DNA of 64,000 bases from Dokdonella_A sp049583635 (lineage in GTDB: Bacteria > Pseudomonadota > Gammaproteobacteria > Xanthomonadales > Rhodanobacteraceae). The notes below the pieces were generated by a model. That model was not told the DNA's origin. It searched no databases and was given only the letters and a program-made list of their open reading frames with translations. The DNA is taken from NCBI GenBank assembly GCA_049583635.1, contig JBAUWF010000042.1:1-64000 (forward strand), written 5' to 3'. The position numbers and the translations under genes were made by a program. Numbering within the stretch: position 1 is the first letter of the stretch; the number at the start of each line of letters is the position of its first letter. Below are positions 18,583 to 25,592 of this stretch, piece by piece.

Positions 18583-20064
18583 CTAACGATCGCATCCGGC
18601 GATGGACAGCCCGAAGCTGGCCTCGTTGATCGCGTAATCCATCATGTTGGAATCGTGCACGGTGAACGGAAACACGCGCCAGTTGGAATAGGAAGGCGAC
18701 TTGATCTTGACCCGCGCCAGCAAGCCTTGCGCGTCCAGATGCGCGGCGTAGTACAATGAGCCGCGCGGCGATTCCGCCCAACCCAGACCTTCGGCGCCCG
18801 GTGCGGCCAGGCAGGCGGTGCGCACGTCTCCCGGCTGAAGTTTCGCGATCGTCTGACGCAGGATCGAGAAACCCTGGATGATTTCTGCCGAACGAATCCG
18901 CGCGCGCGCATAGGCGTCGCCGTCCTCGCGCACCGGCACGGAGAATTCAACATCGCCGTAAGCGGCATAGGGGTGATCGCGGCGCATGTCGCGATCCAGG
19001 CCCGAGGCGCGCTCCACCGGACCGGTCGCGCCCTGATCGAAGGCAGTCTGTCGGGGCAGCACTCCGGTGGTGATCAGGCGATCCAGGAAACTGGTGGTGC
19101 GCTCGAGTTGTTCCAGGTAGTAGCGCGCGGATTTTTCGAGCGCGTCGAGTTGCACAACGAGATCGCCGGGCACCTCGAGATCGCGCCGCAATCCGCCCGG
19201 CGTCAGGACGTTGCGCAGGAAACGGCTGCCGGTGAGACGCGCGGCGAGTTGCTTGACGCGTTCTTCCAACAACACGCCTTCGGCGTGGCCGACCTTGAGC
19301 GTCGTGGTATCGGCCAGATGTCCAAAATAATGCAGATGGTTGTAGAGACGTTCGAGTTCGGCAATCAGCACTCGCAGCCGCTGTGCGCGCGGCGGCACCT
19401 CGCATTCCGCCGCCGCCTCGATCGCCTGACAAAAGCCAAGCGCGTGCGCCACGCTGCCGATACCGGACACACGTTCGGCCAGCACCACGCCCGCAGCCGG
19501 CGCGAGTCCCGCGAAGCGCTGTTCCATGCCCCGATGCTTGAAGAACAAACGCGGCTGAAAGCGCAGGATGTGCTCACCGAGATAGAAGAACTCGAATTGC
19601 GCCGACTCGACCACACCCGCGCGCACCGGTCCGAACGGCAGTTGCTGCACGTCGTCTCCCACCACATCGGTGACGAAGGCAGGTGCGCGCGTTCCACCGG
19701 TCGCAGCCGAGCCCGAATACGCCGGGTCCAGCGGCGCGAACGGCAAGCCTTCGAATACCAATGGACAGGGCTCGGGATGGCCGTCGAAATGCACGCCGCA
19801 CAAATCGACGATTTCGCGTTCGTACCAGCCAAGCAGGGGAACCAGCGCGGCCAGACTCGGCAGACGTTTGCCGACAGCGCGGCAACGCCACAATTCCAGC
19901 GGAGCACGCGCGGCGGGCGCGGCGAGATAACAGACCTCCACTGTTGACGTATCCGGGAACCAGCCCCACGCCATCTGCATGCGTCCGCCAGCGGCGAGCA
20001 ATGTTTGCACCAGCGTGGCCAGTTGATACGGCTCGCAGCGGCGCTGTTGCACGCCGCGCATCAT
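18583..20064 (-). CDS. Ni-Fe hydrogenase large-subunit/NuoCD-like protein lacking all Ni-Fe ligands
   Basis: A 493-residue homologue of HyfG/HycE, with an N-terminal NuoC-like 30-kDa domain (LLGWYEREIVDLCGVHF) and a NuoD/large-subunit domain (about 145-493). In true group-4 hydrogenases the domain holds RxCGxC and DPCxxC. Here the first is RVSGIG (S200, G203) and the second LSIAG (S487, G490), so all four ligand cysteines are gone. It also ends at the CDR with no cleavable tail, and no hyp maturation genes are nearby. It is therefore a hydrogenase-related subunit of unknown reaction, as in described Ehr complexes and complex I. Start overlaps the upstream gene's stop (ATGA). Confidence 0.88.
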   Translation of the reverse strand: MMRGVQQRRCEPYQLATLVQTLLAAGGRMQMAWGWFPDTSTVEVCYLAAPAARAPLELWRCRAVGKRLPSLAALVPLLGWYEREIVDLCGVHFDGHPEPCPLVFEGLPFAPLDPAYSGSAATGGTRAPAFVTDVVGDDVQQLPFGPVRAGVVESAQFEFFYLGEHILRFQPRLFFKHRGMEQRFAGLAPAAGVVLAERVSGIGSVAHALGFCQAIEAAAECEVPPRAQRLRVLIAELERLYNHLHYFGHLADTTTLKVGHAEGVLLEERVKQLAARLTGSRFLRNVLTPGGLRRDLEVPGDLVVQLDALEKSARYYLEQLERTTSFLDRLITTGVLPRQTAFDQGATGPVERASGLDRDMRRDHPYAAYGDVEFSVPVREDGDAYARARIRSAEIIQGFSILRQTIAKLQPGDVRTACLAAPGAEGLGWAESPRGSLYYAAHLDAQGLLARVKIKSPSYSNWRVFPFTVHDSNMMDYAINEASFGLSIAGCDR

Positions 20065-21518
20065 GGTGCGGCTCCCAGATCACCGGCGATCGCCGCGAAC
20101 AGATCGCGCAATCCGTGTGGCCACCACAATCCGAACATCAGCAATGCGACGACCGCAATCCACATCGGCGCCACGCTGATCCTTGCCGGGCGCGGACCGG
20201 TCGGGGCCTCGATCACGCTCTCGTCGAAATACATGACACGAAAATGATTGAGGAAGCCGATGAAGATCACGATCAGCGCGATCAGCAGGATCACCGCCGC
20301 CCACGGGTGCGGTCCACCCCAGCCCGAGCGGAGGATCGCCAGTTCGCCGAGGAACGTGCCAAACGGCGGCGCACCGGTGATGGCCACCGCGCCGGCCAGC
20401 CACAACAGGCCAGTGACCGGCATCCGCTCCAGCACGCCGCGGATCGCCGCAATGCGAGTGGTACCGTAGCGGCGCATCACGTTGCCGGCGCCGAAGAACA
20501 TCAGCGACTTGTTCAACGAATGATTGAGCATGTGGTAGAGCGCGCCCGATACGCCGAGGACCCCGCCAAATCCGAAGCCAAGCGCGATGATTCCCATGTG
20601 CTCGACGCTGGAATACGCCATCAGGCGCTTGATGTCGCGCTGGCGCACGATGAACAGCGTGCCGATCAGCACCGACAGCACGCCGAGCACGATCAGGGCG
20701 GCGTGCGGCAGCGCACCGGCGCTGGCGGCATCGGTCGCGGCCAGGGTGCGCACGATGCCGAGCATCGCCGTATTCAACAGCGCGCCCGACAGCATCGCCG
20801 AAACCGGCGCCGGGCCTTCGCTGTGCGCATCGGGCAACCAGCTGTGCATCGGCGCCAGACCGACCTTGACGCCGTAGCCGATCAGCGTCAGCAGGAATCC
20901 CAGGCGCAGCAGCACCGGATTCATGCGCGGTGCCACCTCGGCAAGAATCTGCCAGGTGAGATCGTACGTCGGCCCCAGCACCAGGCTGCCGCCCCAATAC
21001 AGCATGACGATTCCGAGCAGGGCGATGCTGATGCCCGCGGAAACGATGATGATGTATTTCCACGCCGCTTCCATGCTTTCCGCGCGACGCTCGAAGCCGA
21101 CCAGGAACGTGCTCACCAGCGTGGTCAGTTCGATCGCGATCCAGTACACGCCGAGATTGTTGACCATTGGCGCGACCAACATGGTCAACGCGAAACCGGC
21201 GAACAGCGCGTAGAACATCGGCAGGCGCCGGTCGCCGTCCTCCTCGTGGCGCATGTAGCCGATCGCATGCAGCGACGCGAGCAGATACACGACTGCCACG
21301 CACAGCAATGTCCAGGCGCCGAATCGGTCCAGGAACAGATAACCCGCAGCGAAGATGCGCGGCGCCGCCGGCGCGAATGGTAGCGAAACCGTGGCGGCAA
21401 ACGCCGCGATGCTCGCCGCGAGATTGCACCATTCCGCAAGACGCGCGTTGCGCGTGAGTAGCGCGACGGCGATGGCGATGGCCGGCGCCAGCAGAATGAT
21501 GACCAGGCGTGGATCCAT
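20061..21518 (-). CDS. Hydrogenase-4 subunit F-like proton antiporter subunit
   Basis: A 485-residue NuoM/NuoN/MrpD-family membrane protein with about fourteen helices. The channel residues are visible: a glutamate in YWIAIELTTLVS and the lysine-proline helix in GYGVKVGLAPMHSWLPDAHSEGP, a highly conserved signature. It is the second antiporter-type subunit encoded here. The start ATG lies one base after the stop of the subunit E-like gene, and its own stop overlaps the large-subunit start. Family membership is certain. The transported ion, and whether it is coupled to electron transfer, is not. Confidence 0.88.
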   Translation of the reverse strand: MDPRLVIILLAPAIAIAVALLTRNARLAEWCNLAASIAAFAATVSLPFAPAAPRIFAAGYLFLDRFGAWTLLCVAVVYLLASLHAIGYMRHEEDGDRRLPMFYALFAGFALTMLVAPMVNNLGVYWIAIELTTLVSTFLVGFERRAESMEAAWKYIIIVSAGISIALLGIVMLYWGGSLVLGPTYDLTWQILAEVAPRMNPVLLRLGFLLTLIGYGVKVGLAPMHSWLPDAHSEGPAPVSAMLSGALLNTAMLGIVRTLAATDAASAGALPHAALIVLGVLSVLIGTLFIVRQRDIKRLMAYSSVEHMGIIALGFGFGGVLGVSGALYHMLNHSLNKSLMFFGAGNVMRRYGTTRIAAIRGVLERMPVTGLLWLAGAVAITGAPPFGTFLGELAILRSGWGGPHPWAAVILLIALIVIFIGFLNHFRVMYFDESVIEAPTGPRPARISVAPMWIAVVALLMFGLWWPHGLRDLFAAIAGDLGAAP

Positions 21519-21519
21519 G

Positions 21520-22209
21520 TCAGCCCGTCAGCCTTTGCAGTTCGTGACTGCTGGTGCTACCGACGTGCGCGAGCAGATAGCGGACCAATACGCCGAAACA
21601 CGACACCGCGATCAACAGATCGAACAGCAGCACGAGTTCGATCAGTATCGGCATCCCGGGGATCAGGATCTGCGAGCCGAGGAAGATCCCGTTCTCCAGC
21701 AGCATGATGCCGAGGATCTGGCTGATCGCTTCGCGGCGCAGTGCCAGAATGAGAAAACCGATCAGTTTCATCGACAGCATCACCGTCAGCGCCAGCACCA
21801 CGGTGTTCTGTGCCAGACCCAGCGCGTCGGCGATGCGATAGGCAACCAGCAACGCGAACACCACCGCGATCGCGCCGATCAGCAGGCTGGTCGAGGGTTG
21901 CAGGATCGGATGCATCTCGCGGTCGGCCTTGAGTCGACGCAGGATGCGCAGCACCAGCCACGGCAATACCAGTCCGCGGAACAACGCGGTCAGCGCCGCG
22001 ACCGCGTACAGCTCGCGATAGTGTCCGTAGTAACCGATCGTCGCCGACAGCAGTGCGATCAACCACGACTGTGCGGCGAACGCGTACAGATAGTCCTTGA
22101 GCCAGCGCGAACCCAGCATCACGAACGCCAGCACCAGACACAGGATCGCCAGCAGGCTGAACAAGGAGGCGGCGAGCGGATTGAGGTTCGCGGCTAGCAT
22201 CGGTATCAC
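21520..22209 (-). CDS. Hydrogenase-4 subunit E-like membrane protein
   Basis: A 229-residue integral membrane protein with about six to seven helices, matching HyfE: an N-terminal hydrophobic stretch, then NuoK-like helices in the second half (GIMLLENGIFLGSQ with the conserved glutamate equivalent to NuoK). Two starts are possible, GTG at 22209 with a GGAAG site and ATG at 22200, differing by three residues; I list the longer. It starts 10 bases after the subunit C-like stop, or 19 if the ATG is used. It probably forms part of the ion-translocation path between the two antiporter subunits and the NuoH-like anchor. Confidence 0.85.
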   Translation of the reverse strand: MIPMLAANLNPLAASLFSLLAILCLVLAFVMLGSRWLKDYLYAFAAQSWLIALLSATIGYYGHYRELYAVAALTALFRGLVLPWLVLRILRRLKADREMHPILQPSTSLLIGAIAVVFALLVAYRIADALGLAQNTVVLALTVMLSMKLIGFLILALRREAISQILGIMLLENGIFLGSQILIPGMPILIELVLLFDLLIAVSCFGVLVRYLLAHVGSTSSHELQRLTG

Positions 22210-22219
22210 CCGACTTCCA

Positions 22220-23161
22220 TCACTTGATCTGGTTGGCGATCACGGCCAGCACGGCGAGCATGAATGCAGCCGCGAGCGGTTCCTGGTAGCGGTAGAAACG
22301 AAGGCGCGATTGCGCCGTCTCGATGACTATCACCACCAGTGCGACGAGCGCGAATTTGGCGAGCAACGCAACCGTCGCTGCGCCGATGCCGAACGAAGTG
22401 CCCGCTTTCGACAGGCCCCACGGGAGCAGCAACACGTTGACGAAAATGATGTAGAGAATGAACTGCTTCATCATTGACGCCCACTTGAGCAGCGCCAGCA
22501 GCGGTCCGGAATATTCGAGGATGCGCGCCTCCTCGATCATGTAGACCTCGATGCGCGTGCTGGAATGGATCGGCAGGCGATCGGTTTCCACCAGCAGCAA
22601 CACGAAAAACGCCATCACGAGTAACAGGTGGGTCGGAGCCCAGTACACTGCCGGCTGTTCAACCAGCAGATGGTTGACGACGAATGGCAGCATCGATTGC
22701 GCAATCAGCGTGATGCCGACAAGCACCAGGATCAGGATGGGCTCGGCAAGGATGGTGAGCATCACCGTGCGGCTGCTGCCGATGCCCCCATAGGCGCTGC
22801 CGGTATCGAGCCCAGCCAGGTTCACGAAGAAGGCGCCGATGGTGAGGATCAGTCCGCCGCCCAGGATGTCGCCCATGTTGGACAGCGGTAGCGGATAGTT
22901 GGTCAGCACCGGGATCAGGATCGGTACCGTCATCATCGCGGTGAAAGCGACCAGCGGCGCCGCCCAGAACACCCACGATGCCGATCGCGGCATGAGCTGT
23001 TGCTTGCGGAACAGCTTGACCAGATCGCGGTAGGGTTGCAGCAGCGAGGGACCGCGCCCGCGCTGCACGCGTTCCTCGTAACGATGGATGAAACCCTGCA
23101 AAAGAGGCGCCAGCAGCAGCACGGCCAGAACCTGGGCAATCTGGGCGAGAATGTCGCGCAA
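22220..23161 (-). CDS. Hydrogenase-4 subunit C / NuoH-like membrane anchor
   Basis: A 313-residue membrane protein of the NuoH/HyfC/HycD family, about eight helices, which anchors the soluble electron-transfer arm to the membrane arm. The cytoplasmic loop RGRGPSLLQPYRDLVKLFRKQ near residue 34 and the acidic loop with ETDRLPIHSSTRIEV and the following IEEARILEYSG are diagnostic. The only sensible start is a TTG at 23161, three bases after the TGA of the DUF190 gene, so its translation probably depends on coupling. It is the first of the six complex genes. Confidence 0.87.
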   Translation of the reverse strand: MRDILAQIAQVLAVLLLAPLLQGFIHRYEERVQRGRGPSLLQPYRDLVKLFRKQQLMPRSASWVFWAAPLVAFTAMMTVPILIPVLTNYPLPLSNMGDILGGGLILTIGAFFVNLAGLDTGSAYGGIGSSRTVMLTILAEPILILVLVGITLIAQSMLPFVVNHLLVEQPAVYWAPTHLLLVMAFFVLLLVETDRLPIHSSTRIEVYMIEEARILEYSGPLLALLKWASMMKQFILYIIFVNVLLLPWGLSKAGTSFGIGAATVALLAKFALVALVVIVIETAQSRLRFYRYQEPLAAAFMLAVLAVIANQIK

Positions 23162-23164
23162 GGG

Positions 23165-23506
23165 TCAGTCGCCGTCGCCGTCGCCGGTGACACCGAACTC
23201 GGCTGGCAGCTTGACGTAGAACATCGACAGTTTTTCGTTCGCGACGAGTTCGAGCAGACGGTCGGCCTCTTCGAAAGCAACCACGAATTCCACGCGCACG
23301 GTCAGGTCGCCGGCCAGTTCGAAGAAATGCTGCTCGTGCATCACGCCGTGTCGACCGAAGCCGGCGATCGCGCGGAACGCGCTGCCGCCGTGGATGCCCA
23401 TTTTTTTCGCGGCTTCGAGCAGCCATTCGTACAGCAGAATGCCGTGATGGCGACGGTTTTCGTGCACGAAAAAGCGCAGGTACACGCCTTGCGTCCGGTT
23501 CGTCAT
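23165..23506 (-). CDS. DUF190 family PII-like protein
   Basis: A 113-residue soluble protein of the DUF190 family (COG1993), whose members have a ferredoxin-like PII-type fold and are frequently encoded next to crcB. Visible family features are LRFFVHENRRHHG near the N-terminus, a helix with LYEWLLEAAKKMGIHGGSAFR, and a C-terminal strand-helix pattern. The start at 23506 overlaps the crcB stop (ATGA) and has a GAGG site; a longer upstream open frame runs antisense-like through crcB and is rejected. A regulatory or ligand-sensing role in fluoride handling is plausible from context but unproven. Confidence 0.88.
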   Translation of the reverse strand: MTNRTQGVYLRFFVHENRRHHGILLYEWLLEAAKKMGIHGGSAFRAIAGFGRHGVMHEQHFFELAGDLTVRVEFVVAFEEADRLLELVANEKLSMFYVKLPAEFGVTGDGDGD

Positions 23507-23895
23507 GTCAGTGCCCTCGCGATACCTTGCACCAGGGCGAAGCCGATCACCGTCATCGCCAGCGTGCCGATCAGATGCAGACCAATGATCGCCAGCGCCC
23601 ATGCGTATTCTTGACGCAGCATCAGTGTCACCGTCTCCGCGGAGAACGTGGAAAACGTGGTGAGGCCGCCGAGGAATCCGGTCGTGACGAACAGGCGCAA
23701 TTCGGGCGACAGCGCCTGGAATTGCGTGAACAGCGCCATCACGATGCCCATCATCAGTCCGCCACATAGATTCGCCGCGAGCGTACCGAGCGGAACGGTC
23801 GGAAACACCGGGTTGAGCCCCAGCCCGAACACGTAGCGCAGACACGCGCCAAGAAAGGCGCCAGCGCCAATGGCGAGAAAAGCGGTTAAGGCCAT
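23503..23895 (-). CDS. crcB: Fluoride efflux channel Fluc/CrcB
   Basis: Small dual-topology fluoride channel that lets F- leave the cytoplasm, giving fluoride resistance. The 130-residue protein has four membrane helices. Diagnostic motifs are GACLRYVFG near the N-terminus, GTLAANLCGGLMMG with the pore asparagine, and GFLGGLTTFSTFSAE carrying the phenylalanine-box residues. The ATG at 23895 has a GAGGAA site; that site lies in a stem (23899-23926). A fluoride riboswitch lies upstream, which independently supports the function. It overlaps the DUF190 gene by four bases and leads the long downstream unit. Confidence 0.96.
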   Translation of the reverse strand: MALTAFLAIGAGAFLGACLRYVFGLGLNPVFPTVPLGTLAANLCGGLMMGIVMALFTQFQALSPELRLFVTTGFLGGLTTFSTFSAETVTLMLRQEYAWALAIIGLHLIGTLAMTVIGFALVQGIARALT

Positions 23896-23898
23896 GTC

Positions 23899-23926
23899 GG
23901 TTCCTCGCGGTTGACGGAGGGGAACC
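23899..23926 (-). promoter_or_regulatory. Stem sequestering the crcB ribosome-binding site
   Basis: On the minus strand GGTTCC (23921-23926) pairs perfectly with GGAACC (23899-23904) around a 16-base loop. The GAGGAA ribosome-binding site of crcB sits partly in the 3' arm, so the stem would block initiation. It lies downstream of the riboswitch and is a candidate expression platform for translational control. This is read by eye; no folding energy was computed. Confidence 0.55.
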
Positions 23927-23994
23927 CGATATGCGCGCACGCGGCTGTCGTCCTCAAGGCGACGCCTACACGCGCGCCGGGTTGCCCGGCTCGG

Positions 23995-24090
23995 GTAGGC
24001 ATCATTAGCCTCGCGGCGTTTGTCCTCCGCAAATCGGCCGCACGAAATCACAGGCCGTAAATCCGCGGATGCGGGAGGAATGCCATCTCC
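23995..24090 (-). promoter_or_regulatory. Fluoride riboswitch (crcB motif)
   Basis: The minus strand shows the hallmark elements in order. GGAG-ATGGCATTC-CTCC (24090-24074) forms the first hairpin; AAACGCC-GCGA-GGC forms the second short hairpin; then TAATGATGCCTAC (24007-23995) follows. GGCAT in the first loop pairs with the downstream ATGCC as the pseudoknot. Between the hairpins lies an additional stretch of about 50 nt that can fold by itself (TCCGC/GCGGA and CGGCC/GGCCG), longer than minimal examples. The segment GCCTAC (23995-24000) can alternatively pair with GTAGGC (23964-23969), which would break the pseudoknot and so act as a switch. Confidence 0.88.
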
Positions 24091-24104
24091 CATGGTGCAC
24101 GGCG

Positions 24105-24142
24105 ATGGTAACGTGAAGACACCACCAGCCGTCAAGTGTCAA
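24105..24142 (-). promoter_or_regulatory. Possible promoter of the crcB unit
   Basis: Two overlapping -35-like hexamers on the minus strand, TTGACA (24142-24137) and TTGACG (24135-24130), lie 15-20 bases ahead of weak -10 candidates (TACCAT at 24110-24105, or GTTACC two bases upstream). A start a few bases further on would place the riboswitch at the 5' end of the transcript, as expected. The -10 is poor, so this is tentative. It overlaps the beginning of the divergent gene. Confidence 0.35.
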
Positions 24143-24594
24143 TGCGAACATCCATGTTCAGTCCCAACCATCGCCAGCATCTGCTGGTTGCCTTCAGACA
24201 CTTCGACAGCATGCTGGCCGATATCCTGGTCAGACTCGGCGCTGCACCGGGCGAGCCACTACTCGAGTCGTATCGCGACGATGTCGATCGGTCAGTGCGT
24301 GAACCGGCCAAGCAGGGTGTCACCGAGATGCGCACGGGCATGCGTGCGTTCATGTCGAAACATGACCTGCAGATCAGTCCGCCGCACGTTTCCGCAGTCC
24401 ATGCCGCGCACGCAATGCTCGCATTGCTGCAGGTGGCGTCGAGCGAACTCGGCGCCCGTCACCTGCGTGGCTATGGCGAATTGTCGATTGACGAGGCGGC
24501 AGAACTGGATGCATTGTCAAATCGTCTTCGCGTGCAACTTGGCGCACTCGATGCGCTGCTTGATCGCGCACAACCGGGCGACACAAGCGCATGA
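24142..24594 (+). CDS. Hypothetical protein, helix-rich, divergent from the crcB unit
   Basis: I do not recognise this protein. From the ATG at 24142 it has 150 residues, with no signal peptide or membrane segment. It is rich in alanine, leucine and arginine with a helical heptad look (HVSAVHAAHAMLALLQVASSELG; the C-terminal half LDALSNRLRVQLGALDALL could be coiled coil). Alternative starts are GTG 24136 and ATG 24154; none has a clear ribosome-binding site. It is transcribed away from the fluoride riboswitch and is followed by an intrinsic-terminator-like hairpin, supporting a real monocistronic gene. A link to fluoride stress is only positional. Confidence 0.62.
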   Translation: MRTSMFSPNHRQHLLVAFRHFDSMLADILVRLGAAPGEPLLESYRDDVDRSVREPAKQGVTEMRTGMRAFMSKHDLQISPPHVSAVHAAHAMLALLQVASSELGARHLRGYGELSIDEAAELDALSNRLRVQLGALDALLDRAQPGDTSA

Positions 24595-24626
24595 CTGCAG
24601 GTAACGAAGCACATCGCGTCAATCAC

Positions 24627-24649
24627 CGAGGCACGGGCCTCGCTGTTTT
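24627..24649 (+). terminator. Intrinsic terminator after the divergent unknown gene
   Basis: CGAGGC (24627-24632), loop ACGG, GCCTCG (24637-24642), followed by CTGTTTT. A 6-bp perfect stem and short T-run 33 bases after the stop codon fit a rho-independent terminator. Confidence 0.6.
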
Positions 24650-24803
24650 GCGCCGTGCGTTGGTCATGCTTGGCCCGTTCTCGATTGACACGATTTTTCC
24701 GGGTTTCCCGGACACTGATGCGGCGTGAGATTCCCATGCGCTGTGCCGCGAGTCAGATTGCCGTCGAAGGGCTGTCCACTTGAGACCCGGGCGATTGACG
24801 GGT

Positions 24804-25259
24804 TCAGGCGAAGTTCGGAAGCAGCCCGCGTTGGACCAGAAAATCGCGCGCATCAGCCGCATCATGGTCGAACCACGCGCGCGTGCAACCGAGACGGAAC
24901 GAATAACCCCAGGCATCCATGTCACGCATCGCGCGATCACGACCGAATCCCGGCAATTCGTCGGAGAGCACGATCTGGAGATAACACGCCGCTTCTTCCT
25001 CGGCGATTGAATCGGTCGCGTCGGTATGCACCGCGGCGCGACGCGCGGGATCGAGCACGATCAGGTGACACGCTTCGTGCAACAGCGAGTGGAGCGGCGT
25101 ATCGCTGTGCGCGTAAACGGTCGTTCCGATCAAGCCGGCTTCCGGATCCCCCCAGTGGCTGCCGGGGATCGGTGCATTGTCAGCGATGACGGCAAGCGAG
25201 AGTTTGTGTTTGCCGAGCAGGGCGCGTGCATCATCGACATCAATGTCGGCCAGCGTCAT
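24804..25259 (-). CDS. Small zincin-like protein of unknown function
   Basis: A 151-residue protein with an HExxH zinc-protease-like motif, HSLLHEACHLIV (H61, E62, H65), and an acidic EEEAACYLQ about 25 residues later that could supply the third ligand. There is no signal peptide or membrane helix, so it would act in the cytoplasm. GTG at 25277 is an alternative start adding six residues. It begins 44 bases after minE on the same strand and may share its transcript. The catalytic reading rests on one short motif; a metal-binding, non-peptidase role is possible. Confidence 0.68.
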   Translation of the reverse strand: MTLADIDVDDARALLGKHKLSLAVIADNAPIPGSHWGDPEAGLIGTTVYAHSDTPLHSLLHEACHLIVLDPARRAAVHTDATDSIAEEEAACYLQIVLSDELPGFGRDRAMRDMDAWGYSFRLGCTRAWFDHDAADARDFLVQRGLLPNFA

Positions 25260-25303
25260 GACCGGTGTGCCCACCACCTGCGATCCGTGTTCGTTGTGAA
25301 AGA

Positions 25304-25591
25304 TCAGGCCTGACCGGATGCGTTGGCAACGGCACCGGTCGGTTTTTGCGGCAGGGCAACCGACAGCTCCAGGACGTCCTGAGTACCATCATGTTCGACA
25401 TGCACGTCAACCGCGTCGGCGTCCACATTGACATACTTGTGAATCACTTCGAGCAGCTCGCGACGCAACAGCGGCAGATAGTCCGGCCCGCCACGCTGAC
25501 TGCGCTCCTGCGCAACTATGATGCGCAAGCGCTCCTTCGCGATGGACGCGGTGTTTTTCGCGCGCGGACGCAGGAAATCGAAGAATTTCAT
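25304..25591 (-). CDS. minE: Cell division topological specificity factor MinE
   Basis: Stimulates MinD ATPase and drives pole-to-pole oscillation of MinCD so the Z ring forms at mid-cell. At 95 residues it is slightly longer than E. coli MinE (88). It has the N-terminal membrane-targeting segment MKFFDFLRP, the MinD-contact helix/strand with TASIAKERLRIIVAQER, and the C-terminal dimerisation fold (LLRRELLEVIHKYVNVD). The ATG at 25591 lies one base beyond the minD stop. A longer upstream frame overlapping minD is rejected. Confidence 0.96.
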   Translation of the reverse strand: MKFFDFLRPRAKNTASIAKERLRIIVAQERSQRGGPDYLPLLRRELLEVIHKYVNVDADAVDVHVEHDGTQDVLELSVALPQKPTGAVANASGQA

Positions 25592-25592
25592 A

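Noticed and set aside
19683..21383. 566-codon frame opposite the hydrogenase-like genes
   Set aside because: Gln/Arg/His-rich translation with no motif, overlapping two well-supported membrane-protein genes.
15760..23161. Functional Ni-Fe hydrogenase-4 or formate hydrogenlyase
   Set aside because: All four Ni-Fe ligand cysteines are missing and no maturation or formate dehydrogenase genes are present.
15760..23161. Respiratory complex I (nuo) operon
   Set aside because: No NADH-binding (NuoE/F/G), NuoA, J or I genes; gene order and the C/E/F/B-type subunits fit the Hyf/Ehr plan.
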